In this document: one piece after another, positions 11,373-21,424 of the stretch
Layout: each line of letters opens with the position of its first letter
Numbering within the stretch: position 1 is the stretch's first letter
DNA from: Manduca sexta
Lineage: Eukaryota; Arthropoda; Insecta; Lepidoptera; Sphingidae
Length of the DNA: 64,000 bases
Assembly: GCF_014839805.1 (NCBI RefSeq)
Contig: NC_051138.1
Location: 6,384,983 to 6,448,982 of the forward strand
Direction: 5' to 3'
Made by a program: the position numbers and the translations under genes
Notes under the pieces: model-generated
What the model was told of the DNA's origin: nothing
The model's input: only the letters and a program-made list of their open reading frames with translations
Databases searched by the model: none

Positions 11373-12265
11373 CACAAGATGTGCACTCTGGTTGTCAGGA
11401 TAGTTATCAAATATGGCATAAGAGGTTAGGACATTTGTGTCGTATAGGCATGAACCAACTGAAAAATCACAAGGTAGGTATAAAGTATACAGGAGTAGAT
11501 AAAACTAGTTGTATCGCTTGCGTGGAAGGTAAACAAGCAAGAAAACCTTTCAAAAGGTTAGCGTTTAATAGGGCTACTTCCCCTTTGGAACTGATCCATA
11601 TGGATTTGATGGGACCGGTGTCTACAACTTCTTTTCAAGGAAATAGATATATGTTGACAATAGTAGACGATTATACGCGAAAAGTGTTTGCTTATTTTAT
11701 TTCTTCTAAAACAGAAGTCAAAGATATATTTTGTGTGTTTCAATGTTTTGTTGAAAATCAGTTAGATAAAACAATTAAAGCAATTAGGACTGATGGAGGT
11801 AAGGAGTTCGTGAATAAAGAGTTTGTTGATTATCTTGCTTCAAAAGGTATAGAACATCAAACAACGACGCCTTATAGTCCTCAGCAAGTTGGAGTAGCGG
11901 AACGCACCCATCGTTCGGTTACAGAAAAGGCAAGAACGTTGCTAGCTGAAAGTTCACTACCGAAAGCATTCTGGGAAGATGCATTCCAAGTTGCCATTTA
12001 CCTTAAAAATAGGTCTCCTCATCGAGCCTTAGGTGGACAAATTCCTTATGACAAATGGTATGGACGAAAAGGTGATCTTAGCCATCTAAAAGTATTTGGT
12101 TGTAGAGCTCTAGTCCATATACCTTCGTGTCACAGGAAGAAATTAGATGTCAAGGCACAGGAAGCAATTTTCGTCGGTTATTCTGAAAATCCAGGCACTT
12201 ATATTTTTAGGGACCCTGCTAACCCACGAAAAGTTATTATATCCAGAGATGCAACCTTTTTTTGA
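11369..12265 (+). pseudogene. Copia integrase
   Basis: A 298-codon open frame. The N-terminal HHCC zinc-binding region (gag_pre-integrase type) is visible: HKRLGHL near residue 18, then CIAC near residue 48. The DDE core follows: Asp in LIHMDLMGP (about residue 80), Asp in IRTDGGKEF (about 141), Glu in QVGVAERTHR (about 178). It would insert the cDNA into the genome. All three catalytic residues look present, so this is the best preserved part. The frame ends at a run of T (12257-12263), and the downstream linker reads on in another frame. Confidence 0.93.
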
Positions 12266-12764
12266 AAATTGCTTTACAGCGCTAAAGCAGAAGCAATCTG
12301 TCGCACAGTCAGAATCTATATTGTTATTTGATGAGCAAAAAGAGATTGAGTCTGAGTTTGATCATGACTGTCAATTCTATGACTGTGATGAGAATATCAG
12401 CCCGGCGGCTGAAGCAACTTTACCAGTAAATCTAGAAAGTGCAAAAGAGTCAGTGACTCTGGAAGAGCGAGAGTCTCTCAGTGACTTAAGGATGCCTAGT
12501 GTGGAAAAAGAGACAGCGAATTTGGAACAGGAATCGCACCCTGAGCGCAGATACCCTTCCAGAGACAGAAAACCAACAAATTTTTATAAAGCTTACAATA
12601 CGTCAATGGTAGATTCTAATGAACCTACGACATATTACGAAGCTACTCATGCCGATGATGCTGATAAGTGGCACCATAATATGGCTGGTGAGTATAGTTC
12701 TTTAATGAAACTCCATACATGGAATTTAGTAGATAAGCCTAAAAAAGGTTATGCCATGTAAATG
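12266..12764 (+). pseudogene. Copia integrase-RT linker and start of RT
   Basis: It is open within a frame running 12147-12761; only the part after about 12250 is in the element's coding register. An acidic linker (Ser/Glu-rich, about 12300-12560) leads to 'RRYPSRDRKPTNFY', a motif typical before copia RT, and then 'EYSSLMKLHTWNLVDKP', the first RT block. The frame closes at 12759-12761; RT similarity carries on for about 15 codons in a different frame. Confidence 0.85.
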
Positions 12765-13005
12765 GATTTACAAAATTAAACTACCAAACTCTATGGTAAA
12801 GAACTTATGATATTGGGAATTTTGTTGATGACATAAAAGTCTTCTTTAAATCTAATTTGACATTTGACACTGTCAAGAATTTGAATTTTTGAGAAGATTT
12901 GTCGAGATATTTTTCATTAAAAGATCTCTGAATTATATTCTTTCTATATTAGAAAAGTTTAATATGAAGGAGTGTAAGACCGTGGATACTCCATTAGTTT
13001 AAAAT
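12762..13005 (+). pseudogene. Copia reverse transcriptase remnant, largely deleted
   Basis: Only scraps remain: CKWIYKIK just after the frame change (about 12757-12780), the catalytic-type VDD (FVDD near 12821-12832), and a late RT block ending FNMKECKTVDTPL near 12959-12996. These lie within about 240 bp, whereas a copia RT needs roughly 700 bp. The fingers and most of the palm between the first block and VDD are missing, and the region between the last scrap and RNase H is also short. RT activity from this copy is ruled out. Confidence 0.85.
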
Positions 13006-13008
13006 AAT

Positions 13009-13476
13009 ATGGCAAGAAGAACGGATGGTCAAGTCATAAGAATGAAGAACCATTTAAAGGGTTTTTGTGACGCAGACTGGGCAAACTGTCCAATCGACAG
13101 AAGGTCATACACCGGTTATGTTTACAAGTTAAGTGGAGGTCCAGTATCATGGGAATCCAAGAAGCAACCTACTGTTGCGTTAAGTTCGGCCGAGTCAGAA
13201 TATATGGCATTAGCGTCTGCCACGAAGGAAGCGTGTTACTTACGTCGGTTTATATACGAGATAACAGGTATACTTTGTTCAATTAACTTAGCTTCTGACA
13301 GCCAAAGTGCCATTAATCTTGTTCGAAATCCTGTACACCACAGCAGGACGAAGCATATAGATACTAGGTTTCACTTTATTAGGGAAAAGGTATCTAATAA
13401 TATTGTTAAGTTAGAATATATAAAAAGTAACGATATGCCTGCTGATGTACTAACGAAGCACACAAACGATGTGTAG
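13009..13476 (+). pseudogene. Copia RNase H domain
   Basis: A 155-codon open frame. The typical copia RNase H motifs occur in order: GFCDADWANCPIDRRSYTG (about residues 19-37, with an active-site Asp), PVSWESKKQPTVALSSAESE (about 45-64, with an active-site Glu), SDSQSAINLVRNPVHHSRTK (about 96-115, with an Asp), then HIDTRFHFIRE and 'NDMPADVLTK' near the C-terminus. The domain itself looks intact, but it is cut off from a functional RT. Confidence 0.92.
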
Positions 13477-13533
13477 TTAACTTAGGTTTAGAAACTTAAT
13501 TATTTTATTTGTTTTGTTTCTGTCACAACTGCG

Positions 13534-13545
13534 ATTAAGGGCGGC
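13534..13545 (+). promoter_or_regulatory. Polypurine tract of the copia element
   Basis: A purine-rich ATTAAGGGCGGC sits directly before the 3' LTR, where plus-strand DNA synthesis is primed. The position fits exactly; the tract is short and interrupted by C, as is common in copia elements. Confidence 0.7.
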
Positions 13546-13723
13546 TGTTGGAGATTGTAACCTTCGTCGTGACTTATTATTTTTTATATGTTCTATTTTT
13601 AGAACTAATTGTATTTTGTTTGCCATAGTTACTTCCCTTTTAGTCCGAAATAAACACTCATGTCAATAACATCTTTTTACTAACTTTATTTAATTACTAA
13701 GAACATATACCATATTTACAACA
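13546..13723 (+). repeat. Copia 3' LTR
   Basis: Identical by eye to 9893-10070. It is followed at once by AAGTT (13724-13728), the second copy of the target duplication. Confidence 0.95.
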
Positions 13724-13885
13724 AAGTTTTTAGATACGGACTACACAATTCCTTTAAAATATTCCTTTTTCCTTCCTTTTAATATAATATCTAGTATTGC
13801 AATCTATAATTTACTAAAAATAACGCTTACTCCTTTGCAGTCACTGTTAAACACAAATATCCATAAAAATAATTTTTTAAAAAAA

Positions 13886-14252
13886 TTAAACCGCCTTCAA
13901 AACCAAAAAATAATTTCATATAACAAGTATATATTGGATACCAATTTTGGAGTCTGTGCCTAATTGAAAAAACATAACTAAATACGTCACAGGAAAGCTA
14001 AATTCGCGATTTCGTTTTCTTGGACGACATAATTATTCTAGTTTTTTTAATTTTAAAACCAAACTACCGAAGTGATGTTGAAATAAAATTTATGGGACCA
14101 ATCTGGAGAGAAATTCTTTCGAATAAAAAAAGAATTTTCCAAATCGGTTCATAAATGAGCGAGTTCTGAGGTAACAAAGATACAAAAAAACAATTTTAAA
14201 AAAAAAATTCACGTCGAATTGATAACCTCCTCCTTTTTTTTGAAGTCGGTTA
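13886..14252 (-). repeat. RTE-like or MITE-like repeat with inverted AACCG-CTTCAAAA ends
   Basis: The left end AAACCGCCTTCAAAA (about 13888) and the right end TTTTTTTGAAGTCGGTTA (to 14252) are imperfect inverted copies. The interior is non-coding, with blocks such as TTCCAAATCGGTTCATAAAT. Sequences starting AACCGACTTCAAAAAAGGAGG are very common in lepidopteran genomes, so this is probably a known family; I cannot fix its class from this copy. Confidence 0.5.
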
Positions 14253-14539
14253 AAAACTGAAAATAAATATAGATTACTGATAAAACATAATGGGATACAC
14301 CATTCCTCACCTAATATCAGACTATCTATGATTATGCCTTTAATAACTGTGAAAGAATCGTAACTACATATTTAACCGTCGGAATGACGCACAGTTCCAA
14401 AATATTTACCAGTGGCACCCAAATTAAGCTACGCTTATATCTTGGGCTAAAGTTAGTAAAGTTAAATGGTATTATACTATTAATGTGTAACAATATATTA
14501 CGGTTATATCATGGAGGTTCTATATTTTTTTGACTGCAT

Positions 14540-14768
14540 CAGTGACGAAGTCGTAAACGTATACGGTACGAGTACGAATATCGCGCTGAGGTCCTGGGTT
14601 CAAATCCCAGGTCGGGCAAAGTGATATTTGGGTTTGTTTGCTCAGTATCAACCTGGAATCTGTAATTTGAAAAGGGCGATAGGGTCGCTCCCATTATGGG
14701 ACAAAACATACTTGACGAATAGTAGGTGCCCTAGCTGCGGCTTTGTATACCCCATCGGGAATAAATAT
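14540..14768 (+). repeat. tRNA-headed SINE family A
   Basis: It has a head with a diverged A box (CATCAGTGACGAAGTCGTAA), a B box GGTTCAAATCCCA (14598-14610), then GGTCGGGCAAAGTGATATTT and the family A body, ending near CCCCATCGGGAATAAA (14751-14766). It is diverged from the intact copies by many substitutions. Confidence 0.75.
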
Positions 14769-15143
14769 ACACTTACTTTCTCTAGTCTGTGCATTACCTA
14801 AAGATTTACTGGTAGCAACTGCTATCGGTATTTAGGCGTCTTTATACTTATATACAGGGTCATTTTGACATCGCGTTACTAAATGAAACCATGTGGTTTC
14901 CAAGTAGATAAGCAACAGGGTGCACAGTGCATGCACTGTTGTATTTAGGTTTAAAGGACCTTGTAGCGAATGTAAATTTACACTTAACATCTTGTACCTC
15001 AGGGTGAGGAGCGCAGTGGACGCAGTACTTTCTGATTTAAAGTCTTCTATGGTGTTGCTAGTGTTTATGGGCGGTCGTATCACTTACAATCATGCGGGTG
15101 ACATGTTCGTCTCGTTATTCGACATAAGAGGACTACTACCTAG

Positions 15144-15302
15144 CAGTGCGAAGGGTCCATAAAACCATATTCCTGCCTAACATTTCGTAATTTATGTGAA
15201 ATCTAATTATCATTAGAACGATTCGTAGACCGCATGTGCATATTATTAGTAGTTATATGTTATGACGGGTTATCTTCCGGTAAATTTCACCCTTCGCCAC
15301 CA
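15144..15302. mobile_element. hAT-type MITE, 159 bp, related to the element at 18442
   Basis: The left end CAGTGCGAAGGGTCCATA corresponds to CAGTGGCGAAGCGTCCATA of the larger element at 18442. The right end AAATTTCACCCTTCGCCAC matches that element's right end. It is flanked by CTACCTAG (15136-15143) and TTACCTAG (15303-15310), an 8-bp duplication with one mismatch, as expected for hAT. No coding capacity; it is an internally deleted relative that depends on a transposase supplied elsewhere. Confidence 0.75.
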
Positions 15303-15500
15303 TTACCTAGGCCCCTAGAGCAGCTATTAAACGGTTGAGGTTATCAGCTTTGAAGTAAACTAAACTGCGCTGCATAAATAATTGATAGACACATACCCCG
15401 GAGGCAATTCTTGTACGCTCGGTCTCCAGACCAAATGCACGCCCTTGCACCTGGCGACACTTGTCGGAGCCCCTGGTCACACAATTAAGTGTGTATAACT

Positions 15501-15725
15501 CATGATTGCCAATTCACATTGAGGCCTTTGAGAGCTCGCGAACGTTTCCTGGGCTTCTTCCCTCCTGCCATCGTAGGAGTTATCCTTATTCTTCCCCCAC
15601 AATTTCTTCCCCCTATCCCTTCCCAACTTTCCTCCAGGGCCAGAAGTCGGTGAGCTGGGGGATTCAAATATCCCATTCATAGATTTCCCCCGGTATTGAC
15701 TACGAGGTCCGATACAAAAAAAAAC
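15501..15725 (+). repeat. Interspersed repeat G1, second copy
   Basis: It starts CATGATTGCCAATTCACATT, then GCTCGCGAACGTTTCC, a pyrimidine-rich block and TTTCCCCCGGTATTGAC, in the same order as the copy at 6218-6545. The A-rich end is at about 15715-15724. The 106-codon frame on the opposite strand (15477-15797) is a shadow of this repeat. Confidence 0.55.
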
Positions 15726-16619
15726 ATACTCGATGCGGGTGTTAACAATATACTGGCATTCAAAAGAGCTGTGTTGATAGAAAATAACGTTCGACAAGGT
15801 TTCATATTACTATGTGACATGCGCTGAACTGTCAATACAAACACTCCTGTGTATCGAACAAGTTTATATTATGCAGGTGTTATCTTTTTATTTTGTTCCC
15901 ATACGATGCATGTTTGTCAGTTACTTATATAATACGTTCTATTATTCGAATATGAAATAGTGAAGACTTACCCCCTCATTCATAGACGTTATTTATCTAA
16001 GGACGGAGCATTGCTGTGATAACAAGTCTGTTTCTCAACTTTGTTTATCTGACAACCAATTAGAATCAAGTTGTATCTCAATATTAGCTAATCCATACGG
16101 CCCTATTTTTACGCACTGCGAAGGCTGCCATGCCGTCAGCACTGAGAAAGACACAACGAAGATAGAGTTTAGATAAATAACGTCTATGCATAATGGGGTT
16201 AATGATTTGGTGTGTTTACGCGAATGTTGACATTTAAATAAAACTATTTTACGGAGTCTATCGCGATCTTTTTATACTATGTAATAGTCATCCGAAAAGT
16301 CCAATTTACAATATCTAACTGCATTTTACAATTATACAAAAAAATATATACATTTTCTTTAGTAAAGACTTGTGCACGTTTCGTGAACTATTAAAGATAT
16401 ATGGAATTTCTTTTATAATGACCTTAGTTTTTGTAGTTTTAACCCTGCTAACGTTAAATCTATTGAGCGAAGTCGAAAGCCCACATACCAAATCGTTATA
16501 TTACATAGTTGTCCAGATATTAATTTCGAAATAGGTACTTACGACATATTACTTATTTCTTTGGACTTCTTCGATACGGGCACGACTAAGTGACCGCACT
16601 GCACTTGATTGTAAATGTA
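15726..16619. other. Non-coding spacer, nothing recognised
   Basis: About 900 bp of AT-rich sequence without a recognisable coding frame. A short inverted pair (ATAGACGTTATTTATCT near 15982 and AGATAAATAACGTCTAT near 16171) could be the ends of a small MITE of about 210 bp. Confidence 0.45.
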
Positions 16620-16625
16620 GTGCGG

Positions 16626-16830
16626 TTCTATATAATGTCGACTGACGAGAGATATTATCCCTTAACACCTGACAATTATATCGGCCTGTTGGAACTGGAT
16701 ATACACAGGCTGATCCCGGAAGGCGACACACTTACGTTATACACTAACGTCATTATGCCGGATTTTATCACCGTGTGTACGGTGGTCGCTATCCATGCAG
16801 ATATAAAATTACCTATCCTGCCACTAGTAA
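16626..16830 (-). repeat. Interspersed repeat F (minus copy)
   Basis: It contains the reverse complement of blocks shared with 45910-46135 and 52155-52345: a GGTTCCAACAGGCC-like block at about 16684-16697, an AGATCAGCCTGTGTAT-like block at about 16702-16718, and a GGATAGCG-like block at about 16787-16797. The 92-codon frame over it (16590-16868) is not a gene. Confidence 0.65.
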
Positions 16831-17409
16831 CTTTGTATGTAAGTATACTAATGTATCTGTGGACTTAAACCTTAAGGTTGATTGGGAAAAAAAGCCTTTA
16901 AGTGCGTTGATTGATATGCAACAAATAGCTAAGGCAATTATTAATAAAAACCTGCGCATATTAAATAGAAATTACGATATAATCTTAAGTATTAGGCATT
17001 AAATATCCACATACCTATAAAAGTAAATATTCAAACGATACGTAAATACATAAACCCACGACTTCATCTTTAAATGCGTAGGACGCCGCGACTACATCTT
17101 CATTAGGATAATTGACAACTTTTTAAAAATACATCTATCGTTTTTTTTTTCATATTAATTTCTGATACATATAAAATATTTGACTAAACCAAACATAGGA
17201 AACTACCCTACGGTAAAGCTAACCTCTCACCTTATCCGATACAAATACTAAACCCAGCAAAATCTCGTATGTTTTTTCCGTTTATTAAATAAATGTTTTT
17301 TCATTTGCGCTAGTAGACTGCGAATGTGGATTATATCATAGGGATACACCCTCCAGCTCAGAATATTATTTTAAAACAAAAGAACGGCGGTCGGAGAAAA
17401 TCTCATTCC
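16831..17409. other. Non-coding spacer, nothing recognised
   Basis: AT-rich. A 75-codon frame (16775-17002) partly overlaps the preceding repeat and has no domain. Confidence 0.4.
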
Positions 17410-17818
17410 TACTGACATTACCCGCTATTCATTTATTTACAACGTTTCTCGCATACCACAATCCAGGCAAGGATTGGCAGCACACATCTGTTATTAAATG
17501 CATGCGGATATTTTCATATGTACATCACATTTTGGGACATTTCTGATCTCACATTAGTTTACGCTTGCGGCTCCATCTGTGTTAAATTCTGTTTTAGGAA
17601 TTAATAGTATCTACTGACATTACCCGCTATTCATTTATTTAGAACATTTCTCGCATACCAGAACCCAGGCAACGATTGGCAGCATCACATCTGTTATTAA
17701 ATGAGTACGCATATGTTCATAATATATACATCACATTTTGGGATATTTCTGATCTCACATTAGTTTACACTCGCGGCTCCACCTATGTTAAAGTCTGTTT
17801 TCGCAATTAAGAGTAGCT
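17410..17818 (-). repeat. Tandem duplication, two units of about 202 bp, Helitron-like content
   Basis: Unit 1 (17410-17611) and unit 2 (17612 to about 17818) both start TACTGACATTACCCGCTATT and share the whole order of blocks, with scattered changes. Each unit includes TTAGTTTACGCTTGCGGCTCC or its close variant, which resembles the reverse complement of the CTAG end of the Helitrons here. The simplest reading is a decayed Helitron-like repeat that was duplicated. Confidence 0.7.
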
Positions 17819-17984
17819 ACATCAGGCCAAAACGCAGTTTCATAATAGTGAAAGAATTTTTGAAATCGGATTTATATGCCAGAGAAGAGCACGATAAAAC
17901 AACACATAAAGCATATTTTCGGCTTTCTATACATTATATTTAATTTTTAGCTTTCTATACTTCATTGACGTATACACGTAGATG

Positions 17985-18433
17985 ACTAAATAAATAAAAA
18001 TAAAAAAGCCTTTTATTTCTTATCACTTAAACTAAAAAATATGATAAGATACTTAACTAATTTTATCTCTAAAAATATGCTTATATACAATTAATTGATA
18101 TCTAACTAATAAGAACCCTTCGTTTCGAAGGTTAAGGCCTTCTCTAGAGTTTTCCATTTGTCCCTATCTTTCGCCATGTTCAGCCAACTTTCACCCACCA
18201 CCTGCACTACATCATCTGCCCACCTGGCCGTTGGTCTACCTCTCTTTCTGGTGCCTGATGGTCCGGTCCAAGAAGTCAGTCTTTGAGTCCATCGATTGTC
18301 GGTCGACTTGGCTATGTGACCAGCCCAGCGCCACTATAATTTCTTTGAGTGGCACAGTGCATCTATAACTTTCGTCTTATCCTTTATATTTTTGTGAGGT
18401 ATTTTCTGTAGTCTTTTTACTTTCGAAATACTC
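17985..18433 (-). pseudogene. RTE-like LINE, ORF2 C-terminus and 3' tail
   Basis: Reading the minus strand from 18441: 'MERSISKVKRLQKIPH', then a stop codon directly before 'WRWAGHIAKSTDNRW', then 'SGTRKRGRPTARWADDVVQV' and 'DRDKWKTLEKAL'. The WRWAGHIA and GRPxxRWxDD motifs are typical of the C-terminal end of RTE-type endonuclease-reverse transcriptases in insects. A short A/T-rich (TAAA-type) tail follows at about 17985-18012. This is the downstream part of the same relic as 19742-20430; the hAT element at 18442-19733 separates them. Confidence 0.85.
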
Positions 18434-18441
18434 CTCTCCAT

Positions 18442-19733
18442 CAGTGGCGAAGCGTCCATACAAGCCGATTCCCACCGGCTTCCCTTTTAGGTTTTGTGAT
18501 ACTAAACAAAACATTTAATAGGCAAATATAAATTTACAACATATCAGACAGTGGACAATAATTATAATAGCTTAACTTATTAATTAATGATCACTTAATA
18601 ATGACATCTATCGGCGAATAGCCCGTTGTTTGTAAATTTAATCGATATCGATTACCTATTTTAACTAACGTTAGATGGCGCACCTTGTATTTAGTTCCCC
18701 AGAAATTCCGTTACCAAAGTGAAATTGTGACGCCACTGGCCTAAGGTAACCCGCTGTCAAGCGGCTTAATGTCGTAGTATGTTTTTTAATATAGATGGCA
18801 GCACTTTGTATGACTTTCTATGCCAGTGTTTGTCGGAATCGCGCGGAAGATATGGGCAAAGGGAACCCGAGCATTTCCGGCTTCACGTTAACCGACTTTG
18901 TATAGTTGTCACTTTTTACGTCCATTAAACGTCATAATTTATTATGCTACCAAGTTGCGGTGTTTGTAAATTGTCATATTCATTTTATTTTTTGATAGTT
19001 TTGTGATATTTAGTTACCAGCGCTTTGTTTATTTAGAAACTACAAGTAAATGTGTATTATAATGGAATTAACTACCTGTGATCAGTTTAATGTCTACCTT
19101 TACGTAAGTATATTATTAGTCTGTAATTTCACATATTAGTATGTAGATGGTTAAATATTAAAAGTAGATCTGAAAGTTTTTGATTTTAGACACAAAATGT
19201 GTGTTAGAAGAAAATAAATACTTACTTATTATATTTTACTGAATTTAAAACGATACAAGCAAAAGTTAACGAATAACCTTTCTTGATTATTTAAATTGAT
19301 AATTATATACGTTTATCATGTAAGTACCTTTAAACTGTTGGTCTGATTGGTGATCGTGATACCTATTTCTATATGAGGTAATCATATTTAAAGTTTTATT
19401 TTGGAAAAAAAAATACGGATGCTTATTTGGAGGTAGTGTGGTTATAATTTTAATACTTACTTTTGTTGCTGTTATAACAAATTAATAGGTAAGTACTTAT
19501 ATTTGTGATTAATGGAAGGAGAATTATCTACATTTATTGTTCGATTTTATAAATGTTTCAATTATTTACGCATAATAGGTAATTTAGTAGGTATGTTAAC
19601 GTTAGTCGATTTCGAATCAAGACTAATTCGTTGTTTTAGTTTTTGTTTTCCCATAAATTGCTCCCGATATCTTAACTGACGCAAATTTTTTCACACCGGG
19701 TTACCTTTTGAAAAATTTCACCCTTCGCCACTG
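18442..19733. mobile_element. hAT-family element, 1292 bp, inserted in the RTE relic
   Basis: Terminal inverted repeats CAGTGGCGAAG (18442-18452) and CTTCGCCACTG (19723-19733), 11 bp and perfect. It is flanked on both sides by CTCTCCAT (18434-18441 and 19734-19741), a perfect 8-bp duplication, which fits the hAT superfamily. Removing it and one duplication rejoins the LINE relic. No transposase domain is visible. A 14-codon ATG frame (19062-19103) runs straight into a consensus splice donor GTAAGT, preceded by GC-richer sequence (18650-18960), which may be a promoter and first exon. Confidence 0.9.
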
Positions 19734-19741
19734 CTCTCCAT

Positions 19742-20430
19742 ACTTCTTTGGCATGATCTAATTATGTTCTCTATTCGCTTGGTAAATTTCCAAGTCTGAC
19801 TGGCGTATGTCAGAGAAGGGAGAATGCAAGAATCCATGATTTTTTGTTTTATTCTTAATGCCATATCACTTTTCAATACTTCTTTAAGGCTCCAAAATTT
19901 CTTCCACACGTTTGTTACTCTCCTTTCTATTTCGTGTTCATTCCTGTTTATAAAATGAAATTTACTTACACAGGTAGATAAAGGAATCAGTATAGGATAG
20001 CTCTGTGTTTTCTAAGTACAAGGGAGTTTTGATGCCATTTGTCATAATAACGGTTTTGCTCCGGTTTATTTCTAGTCCAACCTTTTTACTTGTTGTGTTA
20101 AGTGTGTTGACCATTAATTGTAGCTGTGTGGTATTCTCACACATAAGGACAATATAATCAGCAAATCTTAAGTGGCTCATGAAATTACCATTTATATTTA
20201 TACCGAATGTATCCCTATTTGTTGATCAAATACTGACTGCAATACCGAAATAAAAATCGTTGGTGATATAGGATCTCCCTGTCTTACTCCTCTCTTAATA
20301 TGTATAGGTGGTCCGGTTGATTCTAATTTAATTCTGCTCTGAGAATTGGTGTAGAGATGTTGCAGAACTTTTATATATGCCATTTCAATATTCTGTGTGT
20401 GAAAAGCTTCCCATATTGAATGGTGATATA
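19742..20430 (-). pseudogene. RTE-like LINE reverse transcriptase relic
   Basis: The minus strand shows the second half of an RT: 'SIWEAFHTQNIE' (near 20420-20385), YIKVLQHLYTN, then RGVRQGDPISP (about 20300-20268), a hallmark RT block. In another frame come LRFADYIVLMCENTTQL (catalytic-type FADD changed to FADY), GLEINRSKT, and after a further shift 'ALRIKQKIMDSCILPSLTYA'. It would have primed on genomic DNA and copied element RNA. The upstream endonuclease and RT start are missing (5' truncation near 20430). The open pieces are 20198-20383, 19962-20180 and 19718-19909. At least two frame breaks, the lost catalytic Asp and a stop in the 3' part make it dead. Confidence 0.88.
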
Positions 20431-21139
20431 AACTACATAAATACTGTAACTGACTAAATAAATACTGGTACTAAATTATAATTCTAATTCGAAAAATAGA
20501 GTTTATCACTTTTTTCATTTTTTCATTTCGATGGCCTGGATTGTGTGTCAAAAGATGCTAAATAACAGGTTACAGGAATTAATATTAGCAAGTTTGAATT
20601 TTTTTAAAGAAAACCCCAGCAATTGGATAATATAATAAATATATCTTAGGGGCAATATAACCCAATAATTATTATACACTATACTATATACATAATAATA
20701 ATCAAATATAAGGAGTATGCAAAACATACGGGTTGGCGTATAACGATTTCCAATTATAATTTTTAACTAACCCGTAACATGGTACAACTTTTCTTTTATG
20801 TCGTATTATATGTTTCCAATATAATATATTGCTTAATGATGACGACAGCAACGCACGTAGCGACAAACAGTTGCAACAACTTGCAATCACGGTGTTTACA
20901 AATATTTCTAATTATAAATGCGAAGATTTGTGAAGGCGTTTAGATTTATCTAAGGTGTAAACACAGAAATTAGACCTTATTCTAGATGGACATAGTTTAG
21001 AATACTTTTCATTATAACCAGTAAGTCTTCTATAGTTGGAAACATATTTTATGGACGAAGCTGCGATAAATCTAGTTATCTCATAAAGTGATTGGCATTT
21101 CCTCGCGGGTTTGCCCGCAAGTAAAAGATTTAGCGGGAT
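20431..21139. other. Non-coding spacer, nothing recognised
   Basis: AT-rich sequence between the LINE relic and a SINE. A long minus-strand open frame (20912-21640, 242 codons) starts right of the SINE, crosses it in antisense and ends here. It matches no family. Confidence 0.4.
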
Positions 21140-21150
21140 AAAACTGTGGT

Positions 21151-21413
21151 GACTGCCTCGGTGGCGTAGTTGTATTGCATATCCGGTACAATAGCACTCT
21201 GAGGTCCTGGATTCGAATCCCGGTTCGGGCAAAGTGTTATTTGGGTTTTTCTGCTCAGTATCAGCCCGGAGTCTGGAATTTGTACCCGATATGGCGTTAG
21301 GCTCGCCCCCTATCACATCATGGGACGGAAAATACTTGGCGAAAAGTGGGTGCCCTAGTTGCGCCTCTGCATACCCCTTCGGGGATAAAATGCGTGATGT
21401 TATGTTTGTATGT
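21151..21413 (+). repeat. tRNA-headed SINE family A, full length
   Basis: A head with A box TGGCGTAGTTG (21162 on) and B box GATTCGAATCCC (21209 on), then CGGGCAAAGTGTTATTTGGG, the body with ATATGGCGTTAGGCTCGCCC, and the tail CCCCTTCGGGGATAAAATGC. It is flanked by AAAACTGTGGT (21140-21150) and AAAAGTGTGGT (21414-21424), an 11-bp duplication with one change. By eye it differs from the 36700 copy at about 10 of 263 positions, so the family was active recently. Confidence 0.9.
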
Positions 21414-21424
21414 AAAAGTGTGGT

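Larger units (their letters stand above)
9893..13723 (+). mobile_element. Ty1/copia LTR retrotransposon, complete ends, defective inside
   Basis: Two direct 178-bp LTRs (TGTTGG...ACA) flank 3475 bp with the domain order gag - zinc knuckle - protease - integrase - RT remnant - RNase H, which is the copia order (integrase before RT). A perfect 5-bp target duplication AAGTT is at 9888-9892 and 13724-13728. By eye the LTRs have no differences. The coding region is split by at least four frame changes, and most of the RT is deleted. At 3.8 kb it is shorter than the roughly 5 kb usual for intact copia elements. It cannot make its own reverse transcriptase as it stands. Confidence 0.95.

Noticed and set aside
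21162..21240. tRNA-like A and B boxes suggesting a tRNA gene (also at 36711, 5420, 14543 and 24160)
   Set aside because: All are followed by shared SINE bodies and tails and do not fold into a proper cloverleaf by eye; no stand-alone tRNA gene was found.
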